Shown piece by piece: positions 1 through 9,052 of a stretch of 28,097 bases of DNA. Position numbers and translations under genes: made by a program. Under the pieces are notes generated by a model, which searched no databases, was not told where the DNA came from, and was given only the letters and a program-made list of their open reading frames with translations. Every line of letters starts with the position of its first letter. Positions within the stretch are counted from its first letter, which is position 1. Source of the DNA: Nitrosomonadales bacterium (lineage in GTDB: Bacteria > Pseudomonadota > Gammaproteobacteria > Burkholderiales > Gallionellaceae); NCBI GenBank assembly GCA_003235435.1, contig QJWF01000244.1, positions 1-28,097 on the forward strand, in the 5' to 3' direction.

Positions 1-1
1 A

Positions 2-244
2 CACCATCGGGATGGGCTAGAATTCATATCGCATGATGATCGGCAATTTGATGTGATCTTTCTGGACCCGCCATTCAGTGGTCATCAACTGCCACGGCTC
101 TTCGATATATTGCCGCTGCATCTGAAAGACAAAGGCCTGCTTTACATGGAATCCGGTGCGCCGGTCGAGGCCCGTCTGCCCTGGAAGATCGTAAAATCGG
201 GCAAGGCGGGGCAGGTGCATTACCAATTGCTGCAAATTGCCTAA
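2..244 (+). CDS. rsmD: 16S rRNA (guanine966-N2)-methyltransferase RsmD, C-terminal part
   Basis: The frame is open from the window edge and ends in TAA at 242-244, so only the last 80 codons are present. RsmD methylates G966 of 16S rRNA with SAM during 30S assembly. The visible evidence is the catalytic motif IV, seen as DVIFLDPPF at codons 50-76, followed by the family's short C-terminal sheet with a glutamate-rich strand (YMESGAP) and a lysine-containing final strand (WKIVKSGKAGQVHYQLL). The order rsmD-coaD-ferredoxin is common in proteobacteria and supports the call. The SAM-binding part lies outside the window and cannot be judged. Confidence 0.85.
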   Translation, partial: HHRDGLEFISHDDRQFDVIFLDPPFSGHQLPRLFDILPLHLKDKGLLYMESGAPVEARLPWKIVKSGKAGQVHYQLLQIA

Positions 245-1178
<934 letters not shown>

Positions 1179-1197
1179 AAAGTATTGCGGGTGAAAG

Positions 1198-1225
1198 AGC
1201 CGCGCTTTAATAGCGCGGCTTTTTT
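1198..1225 (+). terminator. Intrinsic terminator of the coaD-ferredoxin unit
   Basis: A perfect 8-bp stem (AGCCGCGC at 1198-1205 with GCGCGGCT at 1213-1220) closes a 7-nt loop and runs directly into TTTTTT at 1220-1225. It lies between convergent genes. On the minus strand the tail is weaker (CTCTTTC), so it may act only partly for the phosphoesterase transcript. Confidence 0.9.
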
Positions 1226-1243
1226 CTTCATGAAGGCAAATAA

Positions 1244-2080
1244 TCAATATTCCAACCAGATTCCTTTTATAGCTTCCGCCTCGGCGCTTTCCCCTAGAGG
1301 AGGCAAGTTGTATAAGTCGAGCAGGGTTCGCAGCACGTTATAGTGATTGATGCGCTGATCGCTCGTTCCTGATCGCACCATCGGACCCACTATTATCGTC
1401 GCTATGCGATTGTCAGACTGGTAATGATCCTCGTCCCAGGTGATTATCAGCAGGCTGTTATGCTTCATCGCCCAGTCGACATAAGGAGCCATGTGTATTT
1501 TCAGCCAGTTGTCAGCTTCGTCAAAACTGCCATCATGCATATCGTTGTTCTGGTTGGGGATGACAAAGGACACTGTAGGCAGCCGGGAAAAATCATTCGG
1601 GAAATCTTCAAAGCGCAGGTTTGCCGCGGCTGGCAATCTGGTGCTCTGCCAGTTCACTGTCGGATTGTGCTTGCGGTGATACGCGCCGGATTTACAGCTC
1701 ACGTAACCCGTTTCTGGCATCGACTCGGAAAAACTGGCAAAACTCAATCCCGAATCCAGCAAAGATGACGCGAGGTTATCGGTGTCAAAACTAAGGGGGC
1801 AATAATTGTTGGTGATGCCGTGGGTGGATCCGGAGAACAATGCAAGATAGTTTGGCTGGCTTGGATGCGTGACGCCATAAGACCTGGTAAATAACAAACC
1901 GCGTTTCGCCAGCGTGTGGATATAGGAGTCAAGATTGCGCGGGTCCATGATTTGCATAAAACTGCGGTTTTCCTCGATGACGACCACGACATGATCTGGC
2001 CGAGGCAGTTGCGCTGCATGGGAGACAGGCGCATCGGCAAAAGCGAGCAAGGCAACGAAGATCAAGCGGAGTCGATTCAA
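1244..2080 (-). CDS. Exported phosphoesterase family protein (acid phosphatase AcpA/phospholipase C-like)
   Basis: This 278-residue protein belongs to the phosphoesterase family that includes bacterial phospholipases C and AcpA-type acid phosphatases (alkaline-phosphatase fold, metal dependent). The N-terminus MNRLRLIFVALLAFADAPVSHAA is a signal peptide. The first metal-site strand is VVVVIEENRSF near residue 32. The nucleophile region is THPSQPNYLALFSGSTHG around 77-94. The C-terminal metal ligands are probably in NNDMHDGSF and in ITWDEDHYQSDN. The start is TTG at 2080, preceded by GAGGG 7-9 nt upstream, with no ATG alternative before the signal peptide. Only 1 nt separates it from the stop of the upstream small lipoprotein gene, so translation is probably coupled. 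The substrate cannot be told from sequence. Confidence 0.85.
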   Translation of the reverse strand: MNRLRLIFVALLAFADAPVSHAAQLPRPDHVVVVIEENRSFMQIMDPRNLDSYIHTLAKRGLLFTRSYGVTHPSQPNYLALFSGSTHGITNNYCPLSFDTDNLASSLLDSGLSFASFSESMPETGYVSCKSGAYHRKHNPTVNWQSTRLPAAANLRFEDFPNDFSRLPTVSFVIPNQNNDMHDGSFDEADNWLKIHMAPYVDWAMKHNSLLIITWDEDHYQSDNRIATIIVGPMVRSGTSDQRINHYNVLRTLLDLYNLPPLGESAEAEAIKGIWLEY

Positions 2081-2081
2081 G

Positions 2082-2261
2082 CTAGTATCCCTCGGCTTCG
2101 TTGGCTTTTTTCTGAGTCTCTTCAGCGCTTTTTTGCACTATCTGATCCACATCCTTGGCTTTCTCAAGCACCCCGCGTTGCGGGGCGGCGATCTTCGGCG
2201 CAGGAGTTGAGTTGTCGCAGGAGGAAAGGAGCAGCAGAGCGGTGAGCAAGATGTGTTTCAT
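2082..2261 (-). CDS. Small lipoprotein, 59 residues, unknown function
   Basis: A short frame read directly on the minus strand begins MKHILLTALLLLSSCDNSTP and ends in TAG at 2084-2082. It is preceded by a strong GGGAGG about 5 nt before the ATG. The hydrophobic stretch ends in L-S-S-C, an acceptable lipobox, with Asp at +2, which in enterobacteria is an inner-membrane retention signal. The mature part starts Pro-rich and continues as a charged helix (LEKAKDVDQIVQKSAEETQKKANEAEGY). It is immediately followed by the phosphoesterase gene (1-nt gap), so it may anchor or assist that enzyme. I do not recognise a named family. Confidence 0.75.
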   Translation of the reverse strand: MKHILLTALLLLSSCDNSTPAPKIAAPQRGVLEKAKDVDQIVQKSAEETQKKANEAEGY

Positions 2262-2366
2262 ATACCCTCCCGTAAGCGTTTAGAGAAGCTGGTGCAGTGA
2301 GCTGAAATCTTGCCGTGTTGTATTGCCAAACGTTGCACTCTAGCATATTGGTGCAAGGTATCAAGA

Positions 2367-3182
2367 TTACTTCTGGCAAGACCGGCAAAAAAAACTGGAA
2401 CGCTGGCCCTGTCTGATCTGCTTGATGAGCGATCCGCAACGTCGGCACGGATTGCCTCCGCGCCCGTATACCAAATAATGCAGCTGGAAGAAGCCGGGTT
2501 GTCCGTCGCTGTTCGCGAAATCGCGCAGCGTGCTGCCGCCTTGGGCTATTGCTTCACCAAGCGTTGCCTTAATTTCCTCGACAAGCTTTGCACAGCGAAG
2601 CAGGCTGAGTTTTCCTGCGGCGAGTCGCGGCCTGATTCCGGCGCGGAACAGCGCTTCGTTGGCGTAGATGTTCCCCACGCCGACTACAACATGGTTGTCC
2701 ATGATGCACTGCTTGATGCTTTTGATGCGTCCGCGCGTAACCCGGTAAAGGTAAGCAGCATTGAAGTTTTCCTCAAGGGGTTCGCGGCCGATTGATGCGA
2801 GCAGCGGGTGTGTAAGGGCATCTCCACTATGCCACAATATGGCTCCAAACCGGCGCGGATCTCGCAATCGCATCAGTGTTCCATCTTCCAGCACCAGATC
2901 GAAGTGGTCATGCTTTTCCACGGAAGTATCCGAATTCAGGATACGCAGGCTACCGGACATGCCCAGATGTATAATCAGTGTGCCGGAGCCGCAATCCATC
3001 AGCAGGTATTTGGCTCGGCGCTTGAGCGAGCGGATAGTGCATCCGCACAGCAAAGCGGGCAGGTTTTCCGGTATCGGCCAGCGCAGACTCGCGTTGCGTA
3101 TAACAACTTCGGCAATGTTTTTGCCGGTAAGGTGCGACGCCAGACCTCTCCGCGTTATTTCTACTTCGGGAAGCTCAGGCAT
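2367..3182 (-). CDS. mutM: Formamidopyrimidine-DNA glycosylase MutM (Fpg)
   Basis: MutM excises 8-oxoguanine and formamidopyrimidines and nicks the abasic site by beta/delta elimination. The protein begins [10 protein letters not shown], giving the catalytic Pro2 amine and Glu3 after Met removal. The H2TH region holds [19 protein letters not shown]. The C-terminal zinc finger is C-x2-C-x16-C-x2-C in the last 26 residues (CRRC...CRSC). At 271 residues it has normal length. It is the last well-spaced gene behind the ABC exporter operon, separated from it by the repeat element at 3197-3339. The next gene downstream starts after 105 nt of AT-richer sequence. Confidence 0.96.
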   Translation of the reverse strand: MPELPEVEITRRGLASHLTGKNIAEVVIRNASLRWPIPENLPALLCGCTIRSLKRRAKYLLMDCGSGTLIIHLGMSGSLRILNSDTSVEKHDHFDLVLEDGTLMRLRDPRRFGAILWHSGDALTHPLLASIGREPLEENFNAAYLYRVTRGRIKSIKQCIMDNHVVVGVGNIYANEALFRAGIRPRLAAGKLSLLRCAKLVEEIKATLGEAIAQGGSTLRDFANSDGQPGFFQLHYLVYGRGGNPCRRCGSLIKQIRQGQRSSFFCRSCQK

Positions 3183-3196
3183 GATGGGCTAATTTT

Positions 3197-3339
3197 AAAG
3201 ACCACTGCGCAACGTAGCGAGCACGGGTGAGACAAGGCAAATAGCAGTGAAAAACCGGAATCTACTGTTTGGTAAATAAAGATTTTGAACCATTTTTCAA
3301 CGCAGTATCATCAAGCGCAGCAGTTGTCCGGTGGTCTTT
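3197..3339. repeat. Intergenic inverted-terminal-repeat element, copy C
   Basis: The 143-bp stretch is bounded by a perfect 9-bp inverted repeat, AAAGACCAC at 3197-3205 and GTGGTCTTT at 3331-3339, and fills almost the whole gldG-mutM gap. It shares CGTAGCGAGC (3213-3222) and, at the same spacing, AAGGC with the copy at 20903-21046. It also shares ATCAAGCGCAGCAGTT (3310-3325), 15 of 16 bases, with the reverse strand of the copy at 20233-20362. Its right end reaches the stop codon of the minus-strand gldG-like gene. No flanking direct duplication is apparent. Confidence 0.65.
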
Positions 3340-4700
3340 CAGGCACGGCGGCGCCTCCACCACAAGTAACCGCCAGTACCACCCAGCATCAATGGCAATA
3401 CTAGCAGGAAGCCGATGCTGATAACATTGAGTTCGGTTCTGCTGAGTTCCAGACTGCTGTCCCTGGCGGAGCGCGGTTGCAAGGTGATCAGATGTTCTTC
3501 TCCGGCAAGCCAGTTCACCATGTTCACGCCCAGGTCGACATTGCCGCCGTTGCCTGAGTAGCTGTTGGAAAGGAATGCTCCGTTGCCAACCACCACAATG
3601 CGCTGATCGCGGTCATTAATGTGTCGTTGCAGAGCCATGGCGATGACAGCAGGGCCGGGAGTATCCTGTCGCCTGTTGAATGCTGGCGGTTTTGAGGAAT
3701 GATCGTCAGCGGGCATATTGCGGCTTACCCATCCGCGCGAGGCTACTTCCACCAATACGTGATGCTGCCAATCCGGATTTTCATTCCACATCAATGGCCG
3801 CGCCAAAGGAAAAGCTGTGATCAGGTTGAAATTGCGCGTGATCGCATGCGGTGGATAGGTAGCGCCAAGCGACCAAGTGGAGGGAACATTCATTCCCGTG
3901 GCTGCTGGGTCGATCACGATACCCGGAGGCAGTTGCAAGTCGAGCTTTTCGGCCAAGGGTTCCAGCCCATGCAGAGGCCCGGCATCCAGCAGCCACAGCA
4001 AGTTTCCGCCGCGGTCTACGAAACGCAGCAGTTTGTCTATTTCACCGGGCATCAGATCAATTCGCGGCTGGGCAACCACCAATACACTTGCATTGCCCGG
4101 TACTTCCTGAGCCAATGCCAGATTCAGGCTGCTGAGATGGAAGCCGTTCTGTTTTAACTTCGCACCGAACAGCGAGCCAAGGTCATGATTGGCGATTCCG
4201 TCCAGTTTTCGTTCGCCGTGCCCGTCAAGATACATCACTATTTGGTCACGTGAGTGTGCGAGGCGCAGCAGCGTGCTGGTAACGATCTGCTCGTTGATCT
4301 GGGTAAGGTGCTCGGTCCGACCGGCATATTCGACCACCATCTCGCCATTGAGCTGGATACCGGCTGCGCGGGTTCTTTCGGCTTCCTTTTCAGGGTCGAC
4401 GAACACCAGATTGATGTCGGGCTTGTAGCGCTGGTAGAGCGAAAGAAATCCGCGAATGATCTTGCGGATGTCGCCCAGGCGAGCATCTTGTTCGGTGGCA
4501 TATACGGTTATATTTACCGGACCGCCAAGTTGCCCTAGAACCCCCACGCTGGCTGGTCCCAGGCTGTTGCTGGCGTTTTGAGTCAGGTCATGTTGCAAGT
4601 GATATTGCGTGGCGAGATAGCCCAGTCCCGCCGCGATACTCAGAAGAAGAACAACGAATATCAGGTTGCGTAGCAGGGACATTGCAGTAAATTTACGCAT
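3339..4700 (-). CDS. GldG-like auxiliary protein of an ABC-2 type exporter
   Basis: This 453-residue protein matches the ABC-type uncharacterised transport auxiliary family found beside GldA/GldF-like pairs. A membrane anchor (residues about 7-28, LLRNLIFVVLLLSIAAGLGYL) is followed by a large extracytoplasmic domain. That domain contains VNITVYATEQDARLGDIRKI, a cysteine-free thioredoxin-like start, and an IVMYLDGHGERKLDG segment typical of the family. A second membrane segment near the end (VISIGFLLVLPLMLGGTGGYLWW) is followed by an Arg-rich tail. The ATG at 4700 lies 3 nt after the permease stop, so it belongs to that operon. In Bacteroidota the homologous system serves gliding. Here the cargo is unknown. 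Confidence 0.82.
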   Translation of the reverse strand: MRKFTAMSLLRNLIFVVLLLSIAAGLGYLATQYHLQHDLTQNASNSLGPASVGVLGQLGGPVNITVYATEQDARLGDIRKIIRGFLSLYQRYKPDINLVFVDPEKEAERTRAAGIQLNGEMVVEYAGRTEHLTQINEQIVTSTLLRLAHSRDQIVMYLDGHGERKLDGIANHDLGSLFGAKLKQNGFHLSSLNLALAQEVPGNASVLVVAQPRIDLMPGEIDKLLRFVDRGGNLLWLLDAGPLHGLEPLAEKLDLQLPPGIVIDPAATGMNVPSTWSLGATYPPHAITRNFNLITAFPLARPLMWNENPDWQHHVLVEVASRGWVSRNMPADDHSSKPPAFNRRQDTPGPAVIAMALQRHINDRDQRIVVVGNGAFLSNSYSGNGGNVDLGVNMVNWLAGEEHLITLQPRSARDSSLELSRTELNVISIGFLLVLPLMLGGTGGYLWWRRRRA

Positions 4701-4703
4701 GAC

Positions 4704-5447
4704 TCATCCGTAAGCCCGGTTGTTGTTGATGCGGCGCATCGCCAGCACCAGGAACACCGCGCTGAACAGAACGAAGAATGCAATATCGCCGCTATCCAGC
4801 AGGCCGGCGTTGAAATTCTGGAAATGATAGAGCGGCGAAATCAGGTGCCAAGCGGAACTTTCGGATGCAGACGCAGCATCTGCCAGCCACAAGCCTGCAA
4901 GAATAGCCAGCGCGCCGATGGCGGCAATGACGGGCTGGGCAGTGAGAGAAGAAACATACAGCCCGACAGAGACATAACTGCAAGCAAGCAGCATCAATCC
5001 GAGCAGGTTACCCAAAACCAAGCCATGATCGAGATTCGTGCCGAGTGCCAGCGTGTAAATCATCAACGGGATGCCTGCTGTCAGCAGAACCAGAAAAATC
5101 AACAGGCCGAAAAATTTTCCAAGCACGATTTGCCGGGTCGACAGCGGGGCCGAAAGCAACAGCGCAAAAGACTGGTTGCGGCGCTCTTCGGCGATCAGGC
5201 GCATCGTGAATATCGGCACCAGCATCATCAGCAGCAACGCCGTCAGGTTGAACAATGGCACAGCAACCACGGTTGTTACGCCTGGCACGTTGTTGAGTTG
5301 CGCCAACTGCGGCTGAAGCTCAAGGAATGTCTGCAGCGTGTTCAGGAAAAACCAGGTGAAAATGAATTGCAGTATGGCCAGCAAAAACCATGTCGATGGC
5401 ATGGCTAGAAGACCGCGCAATTCTCGCAAAGCAATCAGGCGGATCAT
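4704..5447 (-). CDS. ABC-2 type permease (GldF-like)
   Basis: This 247-residue, strongly hydrophobic protein has about six membrane segments, as in ABC-2 permeases of the GldF/NosY type. It starts MIRLIALRELRGLLAMPSTWFLLAILQF, the usual amphipathic elbow helix followed by TM1. The first long extracytoplasmic loop carries LQTFLELQPQLAQLNNVPG, and EERRNQSFALLLSAPLSTRQIVLGKFFG is the conserved cytoplasmic loop that contacts the ATPase. Its ATG overlaps the ATPase stop by 4 nt (ATGA), and the accessory gene starts 3 nt after its own stop. The three genes are therefore one tightly coupled exporter operon. The substrate is unknown. Confidence 0.88.
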   Translation of the reverse strand: MIRLIALRELRGLLAMPSTWFLLAILQFIFTWFFLNTLQTFLELQPQLAQLNNVPGVTTVVAVPLFNLTALLLMMLVPIFTMRLIAEERRNQSFALLLSAPLSTRQIVLGKFFGLLIFLVLLTAGIPLMIYTLALGTNLDHGLVLGNLLGLMLLACSYVSVGLYVSSLTAQPVIAAIGALAILAGLWLADAASASESSAWHLISPLYHFQNFNAGLLDSGDIAFFVLFSAVFLVLAMRRINNNRAYG

Positions 5448-6415
5448 GGGGTCGATTCCTTCGATAGCGCTTCGCCAGTTTCTTTCGGGGAGGTGATCCT
5501 GACATACACATCTTCCAGCGTGGCTTGCAGTGGAATAAGCTGTTCAAGTTGCCAGCCCTGCCTCTCTGCCATGCTGAGAAGCTCGCTTTTGGGGTTGTCC
5601 TGCGGTTTATGCAGCACACGGAACTGAGTCGCTGTCAAAGGCTCTACATGGGTGATTCCGGGGATGCCTTCCAAAGAGCTCAGTGGGGGCGGATTGCGCA
5701 GGCCGACAACGAAACCGGACACGTTTCCATGTTGCCGCATTTGCTCGCTGGTATCGCTGTAGATCAGTTTTCCGTGCTGCATGATCTCTACCCGATCGCA
5801 CACGCTTTCTACTTCGCTGAGCAAATGGGTAGAAAGTATCACGCTGTGGGTGTCGCCCAATTCACGGATTAATGTGCGTACCTCGCGGATTTGAGCTGGA
5901 TCGAGACCGACAGTGGGTTCATCCAGCACGATCACGGCAGGTTGGTGGATGATGGCTTGCGCGATGCCGACCCGTTGCTGATAACCCTTGGACAGCGTGC
6001 CGACGATCTTTTTGCCGACGGACTCCAGACCGCAATTCCTTTTGGCTTCTGCCAGGACACCGGCAGTGGAAGAAGGCTTGATGCCGCGCAAGCGGGCCGC
6101 AAAATTCAGGAATTCGTTTACGCTGAGTTCGCGGTACAGCGGTGGCGTCTCGGGCAAATAACCAAGGTTTGCCTTTGCCAGTTCGGGTTGCAGCAACAGG
6201 TTAAAGCCGCAGATCTCAATTTCGCCGCTGTTTGGCAACAGGCAGCCGGTCAGCATCTGCATGGTGGTGGTTTTGCCCGCGCCGTTGTGTCCCAGCAGTC
6301 CCAGTACTTCGCCGCGTCTCAATTCCAGAGACACGTCGTTGATAACCAGATGATCGCCAAAGCGTCGTTGCAGGTTGCGCGCTGAAAGCGTTATTTCGGA
6401 AATGTTATTGGGCAA
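5444..6415 (-). CDS. ABC transporter ATP-binding protein (GldA-like)
   Basis: This is the ATPase of the exporter encoded with the next two genes. Visible motifs are Walker A GHNGAGKTTT, signature LSKGYQQR, Walker B VIVLDEPTVGLDP and the switch histidine in ILSTHLL. A roughly 90-residue C-terminal domain follows the nucleotide-binding domain, as in NatA/GldA-like proteins. The start is uncertain. The homologous N-terminus should begin close to SEITLSARNLQRRFG, but no ATG exists there. I use TTG at 6415 (323 aa). ATT at 6403 would fit the family better but is a rare start. GTG at 6481 or TTG at 6508 would run across the divergent promoter and gene. The stop overlaps the permease start. Confidence 0.85.
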   Translation of the reverse strand: MPNNISEITLSARNLQRRFGDHLVINDVSLELRRGEVLGLLGHNGAGKTTTMQMLTGCLLPNSGEIEICGFNLLLQPELAKANLGYLPETPPLYRELSVNEFLNFAARLRGIKPSSTAGVLAEAKRNCGLESVGKKIVGTLSKGYQQRVGIAQAIIHQPAVIVLDEPTVGLDPAQIREVRTLIRELGDTHSVILSTHLLSEVESVCDRVEIMQHGKLIYSDTSEQMRQHGNVSGFVVGLRNPPPLSSLEGIPGITHVEPLTATQFRVLHKPQDNPKSELLSMAERQGWQLEQLIPLQATLEDVYVRITSPKETGEALSKESTP

Positions 6416-6441
6416 AGTAAGTGGTAAGGAGCCGGTCGTGG

Positions 6442-6471
6442 TTGTGAATTTGGTTAAATATAACCTATTAT
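6442..6471 (+). promoter_or_regulatory. Predicted sigma70 promoter for the TPR lipoprotein gene
   Basis: TTGTGA (6442-6447) and TATTAT (6466-6471) are separated by 18 nt, about 28 nt before the chosen ATG. The spacer carries GGTTAAATATAACC (6452-6465), a 5-bp inverted repeat around AATA. It could be an operator or could serve the divergent ABC operon. No experimental support is available. Confidence 0.4.
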
Positions 6472-6499
6472 GCGCGTCCACAACAAAAGCAGTGGCGTT

Positions 6500-8221
6500 A
6501 TGAACCAATTCAAATACATCATCTTCGGCAGTTTACTTTTCACCGCGTGCGCGCAGGGGCCCGTTAAGGCAACTCCACCGCATCCAGACTATGCAACTGA
6601 TTCCCGGCTTGAAGATGCGCCGAAGCTGCCCAGTATCGAGTTGAGCGACGAGTTGCTCTACGAGTTCCTGTTGACCGAGATTGCCAGTCAGCGAGGCGAG
6701 ATAGATGTCGCCGTACAGAGCAGTTTGGATCTGGCCAAAAAAACCCATGACCCTCGTCTGGCCATGCGTGCCGCGCAACTTGCACTTCAGTCAGGACAAC
6801 TGGACAAGGCTACCGAGGCACTCAGGATCTGGCGTGAGGTCGATCCGTCTTCGCCTATGGCAATGCGCATGTACGCCTCTGTTTTGTTGCGTGTTGGCAG
6901 GCTGGACGAGGCCCGCGAAGAGTTGGCGAGTGTATTGAAAACGGATCAAACCAATGTCGGACACATTTTCTTTCAAATCTATCAAATACTTGCTTCATAT
7001 CCTGACAAGGAGGTAGCGCTCGGGTTCATGCAGGAACTCGCACAACCCTATCCTCGTGTGGCGGAAGCTCACTGGGCTAAGGCTCAACTTGCGCAAGCGT
7101 CCGGTGACGAAAAACTTGCACTCGATGAAGCAAGGCAGGCACGCAACCTACGTCCCGAATGGGATTCGCCTGTTTCGCTGGAAGCGTTCCTGCTGAAGAA
7201 AAATGATCCGCAACAAGGACAGGCTTTGCTGCGTCGCTACTTGTTGGAACATCCGGATGCACAGGAAATCCGCCTGCAGTATGCCCGAGCGCTGCTGGAA
7301 CAAAAGCAATACGAGGATGCGCGCGAACAATTCCAGATTCTGGCGGATGAAAATCCCGATAATCCGGAAACTGCGTTCGCGATCGCTCTTATTTCATTGC
7401 AGCTTAAGGATTTCAAAGGTGCAGAAGATCATCTGAAACAGGCGCTCAATAAAGGGAAAAAAGATCAGAATACGGTTCGCTATTATCTGGGCCAATTGGG
7501 CGAGGCGAAGCAAAACAACGACGAAGCAATTGCGCAATATCGCCAGGTAAATGGCGGGGAATACCAGTTTGCCGCTCAGATCCGCATCGCCTATCTGCAG
7601 AATAAAAGCGGACGGTTTGACGAGGCGATGCAGCAACTCCACCAGATCGTGCCCGCAGACAATCAGCAGCGCGTACAGCTGATATCGGTCGAGGCGCAAT
7701 TCCTGCGCGAGTCGAACCGGTTGACCGAAGCCTATCTGGTTATGCAGCATGGTTTGGAGAAGCTTCCCAATGATCCCGATCTGCTTTACGGGACCGCGAT
7801 GCTGGCCGATATGCTCGGCAAGCCGGATGTGTTCGAACAATTGATGCGCAAGCTGATCCGGCTTCATCCGGATCATGCGCATGCCTACAATGCGCTTGGC
7901 TATGGCCTGCTGGAACGCAACGAAAGGATACCGGAAGCCGTGCAGCTGGTTGAAAAAGCGCTGCAGCTCGCGCCGGATGACCCTGCCATCATGGACAGCG
8001 TTGGATGGGGTTATTACCTTAGCGGCAAGCTGGATGAAAGCGTCAAGATGTTGCGGCGCGCATTTGCCGGCAATCCCGATCCGGAGATCGCTGCACATCT
8101 GGGTGAGGTATTGTGGATGAGAGGGGAAAAGGCTGAAGCCAGGAAGATCTGGCAGGACAGCCTTAAAGACAACCCGGATAACGACAAGCTACAGGCGGCG
8201 ATCAAGAAATTCATGCCTTGA
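6500..8221 (+). CDS. Tetratricopeptide-repeat lipoprotein upstream of lolB
   Basis: This is a 573-residue, almost entirely helical protein with repeated TPR signatures. Examples are PRLAMRAAQLALQSGQLDKATEALRIW, SPMAMRMYASVLLRVGRLDEARE, QEIRLQYARALLEQKQYEDAREQF and DHAHAYNALGYGLLERN, and the last unit PAIMDSVGWGYYLSGKLDESVKMLRRA is the classic family ending. The ATG at 6500 is preferred because it begins a signal sequence, MNQFKYIIFGSLLFTACAQG, with a slightly atypical lipobox (F-T-A-C). The in-frame ATG at 6470 falls in the promoter. In many betaproteobacteria a TPR protein of this size stands directly before lolB, which suggests a role in the outer membrane envelope, but no specific function is established. 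The Shine-Dalgarno is weak. Confidence 0.85.
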   Translation: MNQFKYIIFGSLLFTACAQGPVKATPPHPDYATDSRLEDAPKLPSIELSDELLYEFLLTEIASQRGEIDVAVQSSLDLAKKTHDPRLAMRAAQLALQSGQLDKATEALRIWREVDPSSPMAMRMYASVLLRVGRLDEAREELASVLKTDQTNVGHIFFQIYQILASYPDKEVALGFMQELAQPYPRVAEAHWAKAQLAQASGDEKLALDEARQARNLRPEWDSPVSLEAFLLKKNDPQQGQALLRRYLLEHPDAQEIRLQYARALLEQKQYEDAREQFQILADENPDNPETAFAIALISLQLKDFKGAEDHLKQALNKGKKDQNTVRYYLGQLGEAKQNNDEAIAQYRQVNGGEYQFAAQIRIAYLQNKSGRFDEAMQQLHQIVPADNQQRVQLISVEAQFLRESNRLTEAYLVMQHGLEKLPNDPDLLYGTAMLADMLGKPDVFEQLMRKLIRLHPDHAHAYNALGYGLLERNERIPEAVQLVEKALQLAPDDPAIMDSVGWGYYLSGKLDESVKMLRRAFAGNPDPEIAAHLGEVLWMRGEKAEARKIWQDSLKDNPDNDKLQAAIKKFMP

Positions 8222-8457
8222 GGGGACCTTTAATAATCCGCATATCATCCTGTCTGCTGTGATGCGGAATAAATTCTTGCTTACATATCACCATACATGC
8301 GGTACTGCGAGGCGGGGTAAGCCGGCTATCCTTACAGCGAAAGCTCGCAATTTTTCCGCGCCTTGCAGTTGATTCACAGCGCGGGCTGTTTTAGCGCGTG
8401 GCAGATCGTTGTCACGATGCGGTGCATTTAGGGGGACAGTGAATTTTAGGGATTTCC

Positions 8458-9042
8458 ATGACATTTCCTTTGACCCGTTTGATGCCGATATTCCTTGCCT
8501 TGCTGTTGAACGGCTGTGCCTTGCCGCCAAGCAAGCCGGTGCCAGTCGCGCGACCGGTGCAGTCAGGAACGGCATCGTTCGCTCTGAACGGGCGCATTTC
8601 GATCGAACATCGGGGAAAACATCACTCGGCCGGGCTGCGCTGGAAACACAGGGCACAATCAGACGAGATATTGCTGCTTGCACCGCTCGGCCAAACGGTC
8701 GCACGCGTTTATCGCGATGATCAAAAGGCGACGCTGGACGATGGGAGCGGGCACCACCAGGCCGATGATGCAGAAACCCTGATGGAGAAGATATTGGGCT
8801 GGCATCTGCCGCTGAATGGCCTGCATCTTTGGGTGCTTGGCCTGCCGGACAGTGATGGAGCAGCGCGAATCGAGCGGGATGACATGGGCAGGATCAGCGT
8901 GCTTGATCAATCAGGCTGGGAGGTTCGCTATCTGCGTTATGCCGATACCAGCCCGGACAGCATGCCGTCGCGTTTGCAGTTGAGTCACGAAGACTTGCGG
9001 ATGCAGTTGCTGATCGATGAGTGGGAATGGAATCCGCAATGA
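8458..9042 (+). CDS. lolB: Outer-membrane lipoprotein insertase LolB
   Basis: LolB receives lipoproteins from LolA and inserts them in the inner leaflet of the outer membrane. It is itself a lipoprotein: MTFPLTRLMPIFLALLLNGC ends in a lipobox (L-N-G-C). The body has the family pattern FALNGRISIEHRGKHHSAGLRWKH near residue 40 and LLAPLGQTVARVYRD around 70, then WHLPLNGLHLWVLGLP, the segment typical of LolB. Length, 194 aa, is normal. It is separated from the TPR gene by 236 nt that hold a short inverted repeat (8237-8268) but no gene. It is followed 10 nt later by ispE, the usual partner. Confidence 0.92.
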   Translation: MTFPLTRLMPIFLALLLNGCALPPSKPVPVARPVQSGTASFALNGRISIEHRGKHHSAGLRWKHRAQSDEILLLAPLGQTVARVYRDDQKATLDDGSGHHQADDAETLMEKILGWHLPLNGLHLWVLGLPDSDGAARIERDDMGRISVLDQSGWEVRYLRYADTSPDSMPSRLQLSHEDLRMQLLIDEWEWNPQ

Positions 9043-9052
9043 GAACCGTTCA

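Noticed and set aside
2333..2356. Inverted repeat TTGCAC/GTGCAA between mutM and the small lipoprotein gene
   Set aside because: Six base pairs with a 12-nt loop. It could be an operator, but there is no other evidence.
8237..8268. Inverted repeat TCCGCAT/ATGCGGA after the TPR gene
   Set aside because: A 7-bp stem with an 18-nt loop and an AT-mixed tail, not a clear terminator. It may be a weak hairpin and no function is supported.
8337..8355. Possible short terminator (GCGA-AAGC-TCGC followed by AATTTTT) upstream of lolB
   Set aside because: The stem is only 4 bp and no upstream transcript end is expected there; too weak to call.
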